A stretch of DNA of 16,639 nt, taken from an uncultured Lachnospiraceae bacterium (GTDB lineage Bacteria; Bacillota; Clostridia; Lachnospirales; Lachnospiraceae). Positions 16,055 through 16,639 of the stretch are shown here, in pieces. Position 1 is the stretch's first letter; each line of letters starts with the position of its first letter. The position numbers were made by a program, and so were the translations under genes. Under the pieces are notes generated by a model. It made no database searches and was not told the DNA's origin. It was given only the letters and a program-made list of their open reading frames with translations. The stretch lies in the NCBI GenBank assembly GCA_946639085.1, contig CAMPBP010000006.1, positions 1 through 16,639 of the forward strand. The letters run 5' to 3'.

Positions 16055-16068
16055 TGCGGTTAACCGCA
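16055..16068. repeat. 14-base palindrome in the gdhA–glnA leader
   Basis: TGCGGTTAACCGCA is a perfect palindrome, about 20 bases after the gdhA stop codon and upstream of the attenuator. It could be an operator or form a 5-base-pair RNA hairpin with a TTAA loop. Flanking CCGAT/ATCGG arms (16079-16083 with 16037-16041) could enclose it in a larger fold that competes with, or presents, the terminator. Confidence 0.55.
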
Positions 16069-16088
16069 TTTAAATACTATCGGTCTGC

Positions 16089-16639
16089 TTATACAATACC
16101 CTGTGCGTTCATGGCATCTGCAACCTTTAAGAAGCCTGCAATATTGGCACCTGCAACATAGTTGCCTTCAAGACCGTACTTCTTTGAAGCATCGTCAAGG
16201 TTGTGGAAGATGTTTACCATGATGTTCTTAAGCTTTGCATCAACTTCTTCGAATGTCCAGGAAAGTCTTTCGGAGTTCTGGCTCATTTCAAGTGCCGATG
16301 TAGCAACACCGCCTGCATTTGCAGCCTTGCCGGGTACGAAGTATACCTTGTTGTCCTGGAGATACTGTGTAGCTTCAAGAGTCGTAGGCATGTTAGCACC
16401 TTCACAAACAGCGATAACACCGTTTGCTACAAGCTTCTTTGCATCATCAAGATTAAGTTCATTCTGAGTTGCGCAAGGAAGTGCGATATCTACCTTAACT
16501 TCCCACTGATTTGTTCCTTCGCTCTTCTTGTCATGATACTGAGCAGAAGGTCTCTTTGCTGCGTACTCTGTAAGTCTTGCACGGTTAACTTCCTTAACTT
16601 CCTTAAGAAGTGCTACGTCAATTCCTTCAGGATCGTATA
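16089..16639 (-). CDS. gdhA: NADP-type glutamate dehydrogenase, C-terminal part (5' end outside window)
   Basis: The frame is open from the window edge to a TAA at 16091-16089, giving about 182 C-terminal codons of a family usually near 445 residues long. The visible part runs from YDPEGIDVALLKEVKEVNR through the diagnostic VDIALPCATQNELN and VCEGANMPTTLEA to the C-terminal SWTFEEVDAKLKNIM and YVAGANIAGFLKVADAM. These are hallmarks of the hexameric, anabolic GDH that makes glutamate from 2-oxoglutarate and ammonium with NADPH. The first in-frame ATG inside the window (16391) is the internal Met of GANMPTT, not a start. The gene precedes the glutamine synthetase by 115 bases, a gap that contains the palindrome and attenuator hairpin. 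Confidence 0.97.
   Translation of the reverse strand, partial: YDPEGIDVALLKEVKEVNRARLTEYAAKRPSAQYHDKKSEGTNQWEVKVDIALPCATQNELNLDDAKKLVANGVIAVCEGANMPTTLEATQYLQDNKVYFVPGKAANAGGVATSALEMSQNSERLSWTFEEVDAKLKNIMVNIFHNLDDASKKYGLEGNYVAGANIAGFLKVADAMNAQGIV

Noticed and set aside
15974..16069. Extended glutamine synthetase start at 16069
   Set aside because: The extra 32 residues would be translated from the palindrome and terminator hairpin, have no ribosome site and do not match the family, whereas the ATG at 15973 has AAAGGA upstream and the family N-terminus.
15995..16083. Tandem hexaloop (A1, G4) hairpins expected for ANTAR binding
   Set aside because: I searched the leader by eye and found hairpins, but no convincing pair of six-base loops with the conserved A and G. 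The ANTAR link therefore rests on context.
16068..16096. Possible glnA promoter (TTGTAT, 17 bases, TTAAAT) overlapping the gdhA stop
   Set aside because: The match to consensus is only three and four of six bases; too weak to call, although the spacing is right.
1..16639. tRNA or rRNA genes, CRISPR arrays, insertion sequences, phage or attachment-site signatures
   Set aside because: None seen; nearly all sequence is covered by plausible genes, with no gene-free stretch above 300 bases.

Overview
The window reads as a chromosomal segment of an anaerobic Gram-positive clostridium, most likely a Lachnospiraceae member (Butyrivibrio/Roseburia-like). This rests on strong AGGAGG-type ribosome sites, moderate GC content, a clostridial-type gdhA–glnA–ANTAR nitrogen group, meso-DAP synthesis through the DapL aminotransferase route, and several membrane glycosyltransferase-like genes. 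No tRNA, rRNA, CRISPR array, insertion sequence or phage gene is visible. This looks like core/accessory chromosome rather than a mobile island.

Layout: the left end (1-756, + strand) holds the 3' part of an unrecognised gene. It faces the rest of the window across a strong bidirectional terminator (771-801). Everything else is on the minus strand, so it is read from right to left. From the right edge: the C-terminal part of an NADP-type glutamate dehydrogenase (gdhA); a leader with a strong terminator hairpin placed directly before the next start codon; a divergent type I glutamine synthetase; an ANTAR-domain RNA-binding regulator; dapF and dapL, two consecutive steps of meso-diaminopimelate/lysine synthesis; two tandem paralogous polytopic membrane proteins of GT-C type; an RlmI-family rRNA methyltransferase; and an M13-family zinc metallopeptidase lipoprotein. 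Most gaps in this run are 2-25 bases or overlaps, suggesting one long transcription unit, possibly with internal promoters. A GtrII-like membrane glucosyltransferase follows behind its own likely promoter (5553-5581) and ends in a terminator whose stem overlaps its stop codon. The last unit is a uracil-type NCS2 permease plus a HerA/DUF853-like ATPase, with a separate promoter and a leader carrying a 20-base perfect palindrome.

How the genes fit together: GDH and GS handle ammonium, glutamate and glutamine. DapL uses glutamate as its amino donor, and DapF then makes meso-DAP for peptidoglycan and lysine. The membrane glycosyltransferase-like proteins and the surface peptidase also point to the cell envelope. 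The most interesting points are two. First, an apparent transcription-attenuation circuit: the terminator in the glnA leader together with an ANTAR antiterminator-type protein encoded immediately downstream. Second, the glutamine synthetase keeps its metal and glutamate ligands but has lost several residues normally used for ammonium and ATP, so it may not be an ordinary glutamine synthetase.
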